Shown: piece by piece, positions 50,347 through 61,865 of the stretch | Layout: each line of letters begins with the position of its first letter | Numbering within the stretch: the stretch's first letter is position 1 | Source of the DNA: Rhynchopus sp. YZ270_cl-10 | Lineage: Eukaryota; Euglenozoa; Diplonemea; Diplonemida; Diplonemidae | Direction of reading: 5' to 3' | DNA length: 64,000 nucleotides | Assembly (NCBI GenBank): GCA_964035575.1 | Contig: OZ037881.1 | Coordinates: 310,001 to 374,000 of the forward strand | Program-made: the position numbers and the translations under genes | Notes under the pieces: model-generated | What the model was told of the DNA's origin: nothing | Database searches by the model: none | Seen by the model: the letters and a program-made list of their open reading frames with translations, nothing else

Positions 50347-51946
50347 CTATGCAGCAGTGCTGTCCGCGACCGACAGACACACCCCGGACTTCGTGAAGGC
50401 AAGACCCCACGGGGATTCGATCTTTTCTTTGTCCTGTAAAAATACAAATGATTTGTCGTCAAACACAACAACACCAACATACCTTTTGCTGCGAGGGCGT
50501 CAACACCGGGTTCTCATTCCTTGCGAAGGGAAGGTGGTGGGGTGGGTTGTACTGATGCAGTTTCTTCTCAAGCGCGCAGGCCTTCTCCCAGCCACAGGCT
50601 TGTACTAGCTCGGTTACCTTTTCGACGAAAGCCGCCTTTTGCTTAGCCTCCATGTACACACAGAACTTAAGTGACTCCACAACCAGGTAGCCTTCGTCCT
50701 TAAGGAACATCGCACGCTCCTCTGTGAAGTTCTGCGCCGCAGTGCACGACAGAAACATTGCATCAAACTTCAATGTCTCTGTGTACTTCGTCTTAAACTG
50801 CAGGTGCATGCGCGCAGGGTCCAGCCCCATACCGATATACTTAAACTTCGGCACCTTGACAGGATCTGCAGGCAGGGTGGTGATCTTCTGCACCTGCTTG
50901 TATTCGGGTGCATCCCAGGCTAGCTTGAACTCTGAGTACTCCCACTCCTCTCCGGTCATCAGTTCGTACAGCCATGCGCGTATGGTGTGCAGTGCGATCA
51001 CGCCGTTAGAGTATTTGAACGTTCCGTCCTGCTGTTTTGCGCGCAAATCCTTCCATTCTGTGTCAATCCCGAAGCATGGGTACGGTCCACACCGGACGTC
51101 GCCGTTGTATGTTCCGATACTGCGCTTTCTGTCTGCGAAGACTGCGAGCGATTTGTTGGGTTGGGTGTATTCGTATTTGGTGTTCTTCTTAGGGTTGACA
51201 CGGCCCCAATCGAAGGCGATCCCTGAGGTGCGCCAGTCTTTGTACTCAGGCCACCTGACGTGGGGGGTGTACGAAAGCAGCCCGGAGTTGAAGTCCCAGT
51301 CCATGAGGTTGTGCTTCGAGTCGTATCTGTCACCCAGGTCTGCACGCACCCTGTTGTCCCATTGGTAGTCCACGTTGAATGTGCTCGCTTCTTGGTGCCA
51401 CGCATCCAGCTGCTCTGCGATCCAATCCACCTCCCGCAGCTTCACAAACGTTTCAAGGTCCACATGGTCTTCCAGTGCACTCTTCTCTCCGCGGGCAAGC
51501 GCGCTTGCCTTTTTGGAAACACGCTTGAGGGTGCTGTAGGCTGTGTCGCGGAGCATGACGTTTGCGAAGAGTTCCAAGAACTCTGCACTCGATTCGTCCA
51601 ACGCGGAGACGTCCTTTTGCTCGAAGAACCATTCGAGGAAGAAGAGGTGCCGGGAGTGGTGCTTGAGGTTGGGCTCGTAGACGTAGAAGTGTACGGGGCG
51701 TTGTGTGTGGCGGTGCTGTCTGCTTATTGTCATGAGGATGTGTCTGATGTCCCCTGCCGAGTCGATCAGCACGTTGATGGGCTCGTTCTGGTCTTCCTGC
51801 CGCCGTACAGCCTCCGGCAAGTGCTGTAACAGATCGAACGCAGGTGACCACCCCCAACACTGCTCCGTCCCAATCGACTGCTTCAACGACTGCGACGCTG
51901 ACTTCATATAGTGCAACCCACCAGAAGACGGCGCTCTCTCACCCAT
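50347..51946 (-). CDS. DNAAF3: Dynein axonemal assembly factor 3 (516 aa)
   Basis: Exon 1 is 50483-51946 (488 codons) and exon 2 is 50347-50433 (29 codons with stop). The 48-base intron has donor GTATGT and acceptor TACAG, phase 0. The N-terminal half matches the family start: a GWSPAFDLLQHLP segment, then the SAM-like strand INVLIDSAGDIRHILMTISR, a loop with HFYVYEPNLKHHSRHLFFLEW, and the middle region around YDSKHNLMDWDFNSGLL and TSGIAFDWGR. DNAAF3/PF22 acts in the cytoplasm to preassemble axonemal dynein arms, so the organism should build motile cilia. Length is close to that of animal and algal members. A GTAAGA follows the stop directly, so a 3'-UTR intron is possible. Confidence 0.92.
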
Positions 51947-52316
51947 CGTGTTTTTTTTTGTGTATAAAATGCTCTGGAAGTAAGATGTGGGGTTTGTAAA
52001 GGGTATACGAAAGAAAAATTCACCAGATATTCCATTTGTTGTGTCGACCGCCTACGCCCCCCTACCAAGCTGGGTTAAAACTAAGGTCTGTACTCTAATC
52101 TTTGATGTAGCCCCCTCCCTTCAGAGCAGCTTTGAAAAAAGGCTTTCCGAGGGTAATCCTAACACGGGTGATATTCACTGTTTCGTAAGCCCCCCTGCAA
52201 AAAAAGAGATTGAAATGCGGTCAAGAGACCAACGTTGTTTTTGTGAAGAAATTAGGGATATACAACCACACCTCCCCGGCAAAAATATTTATTGTATCTC
52301 TGGTCTGACAAAGCAT
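51947..52316. other. Spacer with no recognised feature
   Basis: About 370 bases between DNAAF3 and the beta-propeller gene. I see no ORF, hairpin-family member or module. Confidence 0.6.
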
Positions 52317-53417
52317 TTATGCCACGCTCTGAGGGGTTTCGAACTCACCAAATGGTGACACCTTTACTGTGTTTTCCTCTGCTTCGTCACCCCAGAGCAA
52401 ATACCGCGCGCAGGGGGAGAGTGTGAACACCAAACTACAATCTGCGAATGTGGTGACAGAGGTGCCTGATTTGGCGTCCACCACAGCGAGACCTTCCGTA
52501 TCGTCATACCCAACAAGCCACTGCCCACAAGAGGACCAATGCACGCAGCTGAGTGAGCTCATGAGGTCTGCTTTCCACACAATGGTGTTGTCAAGCCTCC
52601 TGCGCACCTCCGCACCCTCGCAGATGTACCCTACTACGAAAAACACCGCCTCCGGGCAGATTGCAACACAGGTACACCCAGGGGCCGCGAACGCATTCTC
52701 TTCTTTATACCCCGCATCCCACAGCACCACCACGCCGTCCCCTGCTGTCACAAAAAAGCTTCCATCTGCCGCCACCGCTAAACCATCCTGATCACACAAC
52801 CCACAATGCGGCAGGGTAGCCACCACCTCTCTGGTTGTGACATTGCGGATCACTACCGTTTCTATAGGGTTTGGTGCGTGAGATGAGATCAATAATGCGC
52901 CGGAGAGGTGCACCGAGCAGGTGTACTCTGAGCAGTACTCCTGCAGGATTGCTCCGGTGTGCGCACAACGTTGCGTCAACGATGTGCACGATGCAGCGTA
53001 AATATACTGCAAACAGCGTGACACCACCACCATATACACACCTTCCGTTAGCGCAACCAACACCGTCTCGCTTGACACTGTGTCGACCTTATGAATCCCC
53101 TCCGCAGTGATTACATACACCACACTCCCACAAGGTGAACACGCTATACCCTCAACCGGACGCTCAAATGAATGCTCAGTAGGGCACGCCATGTCGGTGT
53201 AAACGTTTTGGAGGTGCAGTTCACTGCCAGAGTCGACCCCCATATCAGCGAAGTGTGCGGTCTCATCCATAGGGTCGCCACCAAAGCACAGCGCCACGCT
53301 TGTGTCGCGTATCCCAAATTCAGTGCATGCATTTTGCTTGACCACCAACACTGTCGCTTCAAGTGTGACATCGATACACACTGATTCGCCAGAAGCGTTT
53401 AATACATGGACCTCCAT
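52317..53417 (-). CDS. Ubiquitin-like domain plus beta-propeller protein (366 aa)
   Basis: The start at 53417 (MEVHVLNASGESVCIDV) is chosen because it opens a ubiquitin-like fold. Residues 1-75 have the beta-grasp pattern, including a FGGDPMDETAHFADMGVDSGSELHL stretch equivalent to the GKxLxDxxTLxxYxIxxxSxLHL part of ubiquitin. The open frame continues upstream but is low-complexity and unlikely to be coding. Residues 85-366 are WD40/NHL-like blades (for example GLAVAADGSFFVTAGDGVVVLWD and SCVHWSSCGQWLVGYDD). No diglycine end follows the ubiquitin-like part, so it is a fused domain rather than a conjugated modifier. The role is unknown; a proteasome or ubiquitin-receptor adaptor is one possibility. 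No intron is needed. Confidence 0.75.
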   Translation of the reverse strand: MEVHVLNASGESVCIDVTLEATVLVVKQNACTEFGIRDTSVALCFGGDPMDETAHFADMGVDSGSELHLQNVYTDMACPTEHSFERPVEGIACSPCGSVVYVITAEGIHKVDTVSSETVLVALTEGVYMVVVSRCLQYIYAASCTSLTQRCAHTGAILQEYCSEYTCSVHLSGALLISSHAPNPIETVVIRNVTTREVVATLPHCGLCDQDGLAVAADGSFFVTAGDGVVVLWDAGYKEENAFAAPGCTCVAICPEAVFFVVGYICEGAEVRRRLDNTIVWKADLMSSLSCVHWSSCGQWLVGYDDTEGLAVVDAKSGTSVTTFADCSLVFTLSPCARYLLWGDEAEENTVKVSPFGEFETPQSVA

Positions 53418-54700
53418 CGATTTTCGATGAAAAAATCGGAAAATGTGAACAGATGAATTGTACACAGATAGTAACCGCCAACTGATATCTAAGACAAAAT
53501 GCTTTTTTTTTCGTTGAACGCAACCAAAAATAGTCGAATTCTGTGAGGCATAGGAGAGAGAGAGAGCGAGAGCGAGGTGGTGAAAGAGAAAAATGTGTCC
53601 TTTTTTTTTGTGGTTTCGACATTCGGGCCTCTGCTCAAAAAAGACAGGATTCTGGTACAACATAAAAAAAGGAAAACGTGAGAGATAAATGCGCCTCACG
53701 CACATATCCATACAGTACCCTAAAAACAGGGGCAGGTATATTGGGAGAATGTGGGCTAAACATCCCCTCATAAAGTAAAGTTGATAGTGCAAAAACGCCT
53801 CTGGGACGCAGGTATACGGACACTCCACGGGGGTTTGTCGAACCCCGGAGGAGGTGTGTTTGCGGGAGTTGCTGACAGAAAAACTGTAAGCAGGCACACA
53901 GTCATTTCCCCCATCCTTGACTGGGAAGGGGGGGGTGATAAACACTGTGTATCACAATAGAGAGATTACCGTTTCTTCTGAGAATTATTTCGTCGCTTTT
54001 TTTCCTTCTTTCCTTCCCCTTTTTTTTTTGTGAGAGTGCAAATATTTCACCCCACTCCTGCGTCCTTCTTTTGATAATCAGTTGGCTTAGTGCAGCTGCC
54101 ACAGTCTGCACTGTAAATTTTTTTTATGTACGATCGTTTCATGGAGTATTTTGAGTTCGGGTTGTGCGAATCTACAACCTTTTTGTTGTTGTTTGCAGGC
54201 ACAAGAATGGAGGGGAGGGAGGAAGTAAAATGGGTGCTAAGATCATACTTATCGCTAAATATGCCGTTTTTCCCGAAAAATTTTAGAATTCCACGCCCAA
54301 TTTCTTTCTTTTTGGCAAAAAAAAAATTTTCGCGCTTCGCGCGAAAAAGGTCCTCAGCAGCTCAATTCCGGAAACAAATACGGGGGGAGCGACGTTTTCC
54401 AACTCCTCCGCCATCAGCAGGAACACCTCCGTTTTCTCTTGAATCTGTGACGCTTGTTGCTGAGAAACAGGGCAACAGCGCGTTCAAGCATATTCCCCAT
54501 CTTTTCAGTGTTAAACTCGTGGCGAAGCCACGGTACGCAACATTTCTAAAAAATGCGCTTACAATTGCACCTTTTTTTACAGCCAAACTATGTCATGGAA
54601 AGGGCGTAATGCAAGCTTGCGCCGCAGGCGCATGGTACGCTACTTTTTTCTTTGCCCTTATCCTTCTTTCTCACTCCTCATTGCTTCCCAAAGGTTCTGG

Positions 54701-54960
54701 CGAAGCCACGGTACGCAACATTTCTTTAAAATGTTGACATAAAATGGCACTTTTGTTGGTAACTATCGTCCAGTTCCGTAAATTTTACTTCCATATTTTG
54801 CTAAAACAAAAGTTTCTAGCGAAGCCACGGTACGCAACATTTCTTTAAAATGTTGACATAAAATGGCACTTTTGTTGGTAACTATCGTCCAGTTCCGTAA
54901 ATTTTACTTCCATATTTTGCTAAAACAAAAGTTTCTAGCGAAGCCACGGTACGCAACATT
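54701..54960. repeat. 119-bp tandem duplication
   Basis: CGAAGCCACGGTACGCAACA recurs at 54701, 54820 and 54939, exactly 119 bases apart. The two intervening units are virtually identical and the third is truncated after about 25 bases. An earlier, separate occurrence near 54524 sits in a GTGGCGAAGCCAC palindrome, as does another phrase in the third unit's flank. Confidence 0.9.
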
Positions 54961-55366
54961 TCTAAAAATTGCGCTTAAAATTGCCTACTATGTCGCGGGA
55001 AGGGTGGGTTGAAAGCTCGCGCCGCAGTGCATCTTCCTTTTCCGGTAAAATAGAAGAAAATTGTCTTCTAAAAATAGAATTCTGTGGGGGGTAGGTGAGA
55101 GGTGGGCGGAGCCCCCACTCCTCACCTAACCCCACCCCAGCCTCAATCCAAAACCCAAATTACCACGTATGGACACGTACGGATTCCACCTTTTCAAAAC
55201 AATTCACGTATGGATTTCCATACGTTCCACACGTGGAGCGTAATCCCTGTCACCAGAGTCACTCAACGAACCCTTTTTTGCGGAGCAAAAAATGAAAAAA
55301 TGGCGCCGCAGGCAAAAAAATTTAAGATACAGGATGCAACCCAGTTCCCCAGGTGCATATCCTGGA

Positions 55367-55738
55367 AGGAAATTTATTTCCTAGGGAAATTTATTTCCTG
55401 GGGCAAATTTATTGCCCGAGGGGAAATTTATTTCCTGAGGGAAATTTATTGCCTGAGGGAAATTTATTTCCTGGGGCAAATTTATTTCCCGAGGGGAAAT
55501 TTATTTCCTGAGGGAAATTTATTGCCCGAGGCAAATTTATTTCCTGGGGGAAATTTATTTCCTGAGGGAAATTTATTTCCTGAGGGAAATTTATTTCCTG
55601 GGGCAAATTTATTGCCCGAGGCAAATTTATTTCCTGGGGGAAATTTATTTCCTGAGGCAAATTTATTTCCTGGGGGAAATTTATTTCCTGAGGCAAATTT
55701 AGTGCCTGAGGGAAATTTATTTCCTGGGTAAATTTTTT
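55367..55738. repeat. Minisatellite with about 21-bp AT-rich unit
   Basis: About 17 units of the form AAATTTATTTCCTGAGGG, with variants TTGCCCGAGG and GGGGCA. Each unit contains a near-palindromic AAATTTATTT core. Alternating variants suggest higher-order duplication. The reading frames across it are periodic artefacts. Confidence 0.9.
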
Positions 55739-57389
55739 TTTCCTGGGTAAAAAAAATTTCTTTCCGGCCGATTTTTTTCTTTCTTTTGGGAAACAAAATC
55801 GCCACGTACCACGGCTAGTTAGCTACAAGTATGGCTAAGATACAAAAATAAAATAAAATAAAATAAAAAATGGCTGAAAAAAGATGAATATATCGTACAC
55901 ATCTTTTTTAAAACGCTAAGGACGACACCTGAAAAAAAAAAGAAAATGAAAAAAAACTCAAACAAACAGGGGGAGCAATGACGTGTTGTCATAATCGGGA
56001 AATACTGTTAACAGGCGTAACCCCCCATTTCCCCCCTTCCCCCTTCATTTTCCCCCCTATTTTTCTTCGTATAGCAATGAACAAACAAGGCGATGACAAA
56101 GTAACCCAAAAAAAAATAATAACAAATGTGGAAAATTGAACAAAGTGTGTCCTCGAGGTCGACACGTAGTGGGGAGTTAAAAAAAGGAGGGCAAAAAGGG
56201 GAAAATGATTGGTTCTCTCTTGCTCTGGTTTTATGTTTTTTTTTTTTCTGTTGCTGTTCAGCAAAAAAAAAACACGTATGGGAGAGGCTTAATATTAAAA
56301 TATATGGGGAAAGAATGTATCATCCTTTGCGTATGCCATGAACTATTTGTACCAGCCCTGAGAGGCTCACAGTAATATAAACAAAAGAAAGAGAAAGGGA
56401 AGAGGAAAAAAAGAAAGAAATAACATCTTGGTAAGATGAACCTAAGCCGCAATGGTCATCTCGGCGCGGAAAAAAAAAGGGGGTGTGTTCAACCCAATGA
56501 AACGCTGCAATACACATAATCAGCTGCCTAATAAATCCGGCACCTTTTTTGAAAAAATAAAAAAAACTACAATTTCGCAAAACCCGCAACGGTAGCAAAA
56601 AAATAACAAAAATTAAACTATACATTCCATCAGGGCAAATCCTAAATCACTATCGGTCCCCGAGGTTTTTTTTGAAAAAAATGTGTCAGCGTTGTGTAAG
56701 GATAGCTTACTGTCAAGCGCGCTTTTTTTTGTACCCGTTTTCCAAATTTTCGGCCCAATATTTAGAATATGCCCTGATTACACACATACATTGGATGCTT
56801 TCAACCAAATGAAGTCGGCCACGTAAGAGCATCTGAATAAAAAAAGAGATATTGAAAGTGCAAACACATCACCGTTCATCGGCGGACGCAGGCACTGATC
56901 AAAAAACAAAAAAGAAACAAATAAAAACACTACTACCCGTTTACCTCTGGTTGGACAGCTATCTCCCACACCAAGAATGGGTCTTCATGTAACATGGCTG
57001 GGACGGAAAAAAAGGGGGTAAAATTCGTTCCGGGTTTGACCGGATTTTGACCGAATCCTGGCTCAAATCCTCGTCCCTGCTCTGCACAAAGAAAAAGACA
57101 AAAAAAGACACAAAAAATACAAAAAAAAAAGCGCACACACACACCGTAAGCAGAACAGGAAGAGACTGGCTTCCTCCCTACTCCGCAAAACGACATTCTC
57201 TACAATGTAAAAGTCATACGAGGGGGGTGATACACGTGAACACAAAAACCTGAAACTATTTTTTACTAACTTCCACCCCCCCCACACACCCATCCCCCAC
57301 CCTACCAAATCAGACTCTCTCTCTCTCTCTCTCTCCTCTCTTCTCTCTTGCTAATTATGAGGGCATGTTCTCTCTCATCCTCGTTTCTC

Positions 57390-60300
57390 TTATTCCTCCC
57401 ACCATTGCTTTGCTCGCGTTGTAGAAGGTGTAGCTGTTCGCTGAGGGATGGGGACACCACCAGAGCCGTTCGCTTCACCAGCACCTATGGGAAATGCTGG
57501 AGAAACGCTACCACCACCACCACCCTTCCACGCAGATGAAGATCCGCCAAAGCCAGTCTCCGAAGAAAGCACACCAGTATTCCCATTGCCAACACTACCT
57601 TGCCTTGCGGCACGTTCCCCGCTCAACCCGGTCAAACCTGACCCAAAGGAATTCCCAAAAAGCGATGTGGGGGTATTCCCATTGCCAACACTGCCCTGCC
57701 TCACACCACGTTCCCCGTGTAGATCTAGCCCAGTCTTTGTCAGACCTGTGGGGGCGCCAAAGGAGGATGGCGCGCTGCTGGGAGTAGCGCCTATGGGAAA
57801 CGCAGAAACACCACTACCACCACCACCCTTCCACGCAGACACCCCTAGCCCATCTGAAGGGACCGCACCGTTCCCAACACTGCCTTGTCTCGCACCACGC
57901 TCTCCAGTCAACCCTGTACCAAATAGCGAGGCCGTGAGGCCACTCCCATTTCCAAGACTACCTTGCCTACGTTCATGATCTAACCCTACGTTTGCCCCAA
58001 AGGATCCGAAGGAGGCTGGGGAGAAGGTGGGATGTACGTTGCCTGGGAATGCAGACACACCATTGCTGCCGTAGCTGACGGGGGAGATGGGGAGGGATGG
58101 GACCGCGGCAGCGAGGTGGAGTGGGGAGCTCTGCTGCGACGAGAGGGAGAGGCTGTGCTGGGGATGCCAGCGGTCGTCTGAGGGCAGCTTCTGCAGCGTG
58201 GTGCCCCACCCTACAGCTGGTGTGCCCTGAGTAGGGCTAGATGGATGGCTGCCCCCTGCCCACCAGGTCTTTTCTCGGTTTTGTCGACCAAGCAAAGGGC
58301 TGGAGGTGTTCGTGTGGGTGCTCGCAACGCTGTCGCGGTCGGAGGTTCCTACCTCATCAGCCCCTCGGCGGGAAAGATCGGAGCGGAGGAGGTGAACGCA
58401 TTCGGAAAGAAGTGCATTGCTGCCTGCGGTGAGCTGCTCTCTGCGGAGGAAGCTGCAGGAGGTGCGCCATTCGGCAACAATATCGTCGCGTTCGCAGGTT
58501 TCGATGGATTCGCAGACGACACGGGCAGCGGAGGTTTGCGCCTCAACCTGTCTGCTTGAAAGGAGACGTCGATAGGACGCTTCTTCGTCCTGCAGGGCAC
58601 GGCGTGCGGTGCGTTCGGAGGTGGCACCACGCCCCATCTCGAGCTCGAAGAGCTGCATCGGGATCCATATGGTAAGCAGTGCACCCCACTGCTGGTGGAT
58701 GTCCTGCGCAACGCGTACCCGCTGGGTCTGCTCCTGCAGCTCGACCTCGAGCACCTCTTTGAAGTCAATGGCCCAGGTCAGCTTCGTGCGCAGATGTGCG
58801 CGGCTCGTCTCCTCCACCTCAGCAAGCCCCTCGCGGGCACGCTCCTCCGTCCAGTTCAGCCCCAACGCAGCTGCCCGCGTCTCCTCCATGATCTTCGCCA
58901 CCCAGCATGCAACCCGGCCACGCTGTTCAGACATCCCCAACAGGGCACGCTCCTCCTCCTCCTCCTCGCCATTACGGTGCAGGGACTCAAGGGTTTCAAG
59001 CTCAGCACGGCGACGGCGGTTGGCACGCTCTCTGCAAAGAAAGGTGTGTTCAGAGATAGTTTGGTTGCCAAAAAGGCTAAAATAGGGGTCAATAATAAGT
59101 TTGGAACCGTGGTTATTAAATCAAATATTTCGCAATGGAAGTGAACGTCTGGCGCATACCTTCTGAGCTCGCGACTCCGGTCCAAGAAGGTGCGTGTCTC
59201 GGTCTGGATGACGCGGGTGTGGTGCAGCCACAGTGCAGGGCGCCAGACGTTAAGCTTTGCGAGGCGGACCCTTGCGATCTGCTGGACCATGACTGCGACC
59301 TTGCGGGTGCATTCTCGTTTGAGTTCCTGTTGCGATGGTACAGTGTGAAGCATAAATTGCAACGTGCAAAGGGCTGGTACTGTGCTTTTGCATACCTCAA
59401 ATCTGACATAAGCATCCTGCTTCAAGAACACTCGAGTACTTCCGAGTTGCGCCCTCTCTCGACCAAACCTGAAAAGTGGAGAGTTTGAACACCGCAAAAC
59501 TTTTAAAAGAGAACAAACAAAGTTGACAGTACAAACGCCTCTGCGACGCAGGCAACTGACAAAAAAAAAAAAAAAGGTTTACCCGGATCTCTTCACCTTT
59601 GATCACAATCGGTATCACAGCATAGGTAGAACAATGTAAAAGACACGAAAAGGTTTCATTTGTTTCATACCCATAGAGCTCTAGGAGGGTTTCACAGCAT
59701 CGTTTTGCACCGGAAGGTGGTGAGGAGTTGTAGAACAGAACGCGGTAGCGTTTGTTGAAATCAGCGAAGCCGAGGCGCACGGGGTAGCCGGCCTTGCGGA
59801 TGGAGACTGTCGCGAGCACGCCTGAGGTGGTGAGCTGGAAGGCGACCTGGTTGCCGTCAAAGAGCATCGGCTTCTTGGCAGGATGCGGCTTCACACAACG
59901 GATCCAATGAGGGTTCGACGCCGTAATGATCTGCATCAAATCCTTCAATTGATCCTTAAAAAACCCTGCCACCGTTCTCTTCTTCTTCTCCGTCTCCCAT
60001 ACCAAACCCCTCACAAACGGGCTGTTGCTACTCACAACCACATCCTTCCAAGCTTCCTTGAGAGTGTCCGCATTCTTCTCAACAAACCCCTTCACAGTGT
60101 AGGACACATCACCCGCAAAATGGCGTACAATAAACGAATCCCGAGCTAACCTCTTCTTCTCAAAAAACTTATGTTTTTCGAAGCTCCCGGCGATATCTTG
60201 CAGCCATTTTTCGTCTTCTTTGGGGTCTCCTTTTGAAAGGAGCGAAGCGGAATCGAGCAGAGAGAACAACCCTGGGGGTTTGCTGGACATGACGAGATCG

Positions 60301-61865
60301 ATGCAGGGGGCGTTGTCAGGAAATTCTACTTCGGTGACGTCGACCCCTTCTTGCCGGCATTCCTCCATATCTTTCAGGAAGATATGCTCATTATAGTTCC
60401 CCTGCAAGGCTTCGTTTGCAGTGTTAATACACAACTGTTCAAATGAATTTTCCTCAAAATGCTCAAACCCAAAAATATCCAACAACCCTATCCACCTAAA
60501 ATCCCCTGCCACATCAAGCGTTTCATTACACCGCTTGACAAGCCAGGAGAACATTTGATCGTACATCCGCTTCACGAAAGCATCCCTCCCATCCAACGCC
60601 TTTGCAACATTAAGCTTCCGATGATGTTTTTCCCCTCTCAATTCTATTAAAGTAAGTGTAAGCTCCGACGCAAGCTGGGTCTCATCAATGCCAAACGCGG
60701 CAGCGCTTTTCGCAATTTCTTGCTTCGTTTTGGATGCAACCTTGGACCCATCCCCATCCTTTTCAAAAGACACATTAACAAGATGCAAAATCGCTGCTAA
60801 TGTTGTCCATATCCCAGAAACCTCGTCGTCAGTAATACCAACCTGTCGCATCGCGTCAGAAACCTCCTTAAATTCTGCTGTTGTGTTAAATTCATTGTTA
60901 TCCACGCAGCCACCAGAGTTGAGTGAAACAAAGTCTTTGTCAGAGGTAAGTGTCGTCGCACCACATGGCTGTCCATTTCCTCGTACAGCGAGGTAAAAGC
61001 TGTGGTAAATTCGCTCCTTAGGCCCTGCGGTGATGATGCGGCTTTTCTCGAGGAGATATTTCGTGATGTTCGCCCCGACAATCGCGCCGGCATCAGAGAA
61101 TTTGATTTGCATGAATTTTCCGAAGCGCGAGGAGTTGTCATTGCGCCCCGTCTTCGCATTCCCAAAAGCCTCAAGAAACGGAGAGGCTGCCATGATTTTC
61201 GACCGCACATCTAATCCTCCAGTTTTCTCCTCTTCCCCCGACATCCGACTCGAAATAGCTGATAAATATTTGAGAACAATCTTCGAGGCCTCTGTCTTCC
61301 CTGCTCCTGATTCCCCAGAAACCAAAATTGTTTGATCTCTCGCGTCCATACGAAGCTCATGATAGGTGTTATGCGCGCAGGCCCAAGAATGCGGTCGGTT
61401 TTTTTGGATTGGATACGCTTCTTGCAGATACTTCTCCATGTTTTCATCTTTGTACCAAGGGATTTCATAATTGAAAGGGTTGACTGCGACTACAATGGCA
61501 CCGATGAAGGTGTATATTGAGTCTTGGAAGTAGCGTTTTTTGATGCAGCTGAGGAGGGTTGAGTCATGCAGAATGGTGAGGCGGAGGAGGTCGTCTGTAT
61601 CTTCGTACTCTGTGGAGTGTACGATGTCTTCGCGTACAGTGAAGATGTTGTTGTCATTATCCGGAATCCCTGCAGTCGGCTCGAGTGGTACCGGAGGAGG
61701 CCAGTTCCCCGGCGGAAGGCGCTCTGGAGAGGCAAAACTGTTCCCCTCCGTCAGCGCGGTGCATGTGTACTGCTTCTTCTTGCCGTCGAACGAACAGACC
61801 TTCCCCCACACCCACGACTCCTCCGGGTGCCGGTAGTAGCAGTGTGCGTTCTCCGGGAGGGGCAT
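57390..61865 (-). CDS. Myosin heavy chain with coiled-coil and repeat tail (1358 aa)
   Basis: Four exons: 59671-61865, 59396-59468, 59160-59326 and 57390-59031, totalling exactly 1359 codons. Introns are 59469-59670 (GTATGA), 59327-59395 (GTATGC) and 59032-59159 (GTATGC). The motor has an SH3-like start, P-loop GESGAGKT, switch I NDNSSRFGKF, switch II LLDIFGFEHFEENSFEQLCIN, an actin-binding region around IMQIITASNPHWIRCVKPH, and a converter that ends QLGSTRVFLKQDAYVRFE only after splicing. One or two IQ-like helices follow (MVQQIARVRLAKLNVW). The tail is a short coiled coil, then a Gly/Ser/Phe/Pro-rich segment with four GERGARQGSVGNG-type repeats. The class is unclear. It is an actin motor; the tail probably sets cargo. 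Confidence 0.93.
59469..59670 (-). other. Myosin intron 1, containing a hairpin-family element
   Basis: The donor is at CTATGG-GTATGA and the acceptor at TTTTCAG. Reading on from the motor exon gives YETNETFSCLL, which breaks myosin homology. A hairpin-family element of the AGTRC class lies at about 59525-59560 inside the intron. Confidence 0.85.

Larger units (their letters stand above)
53418..57389. other. Long gene-free spacer with several repeat types
   Basis: No gene is supported over about 4 kb. Hairpin-family members lie at about 53688-53716, 53776-53824, 55873-55904, 56434-56460 (damaged) and 56855-56899. An AGTGCAG/CTGCACT hairpin lies near 54091-54114. A 119-bp tandem repeat (54701 to about 54960) and a 21-bp-type minisatellite (about 55367-55738) are listed separately. 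A CGCGCTTCGCGCG palindrome is near 54330 and a CT run at 57311-57340. Confidence 0.65.

Noticed and set aside
53418-53945. N-terminal extension of the ubiquitin-like/propeller frame
   Set aside because: The added 170 or so residues come from AT-rich spacer and include a hairpin-family element; the ATG at 53417 opens a clean beta-grasp domain.
59595-59670. Continuation of the myosin motor exon past LLELYG
   Set aside because: The translated extension breaks myosin homology; splicing at the GTATGA donor restores the converter motif and closes the reading frame.
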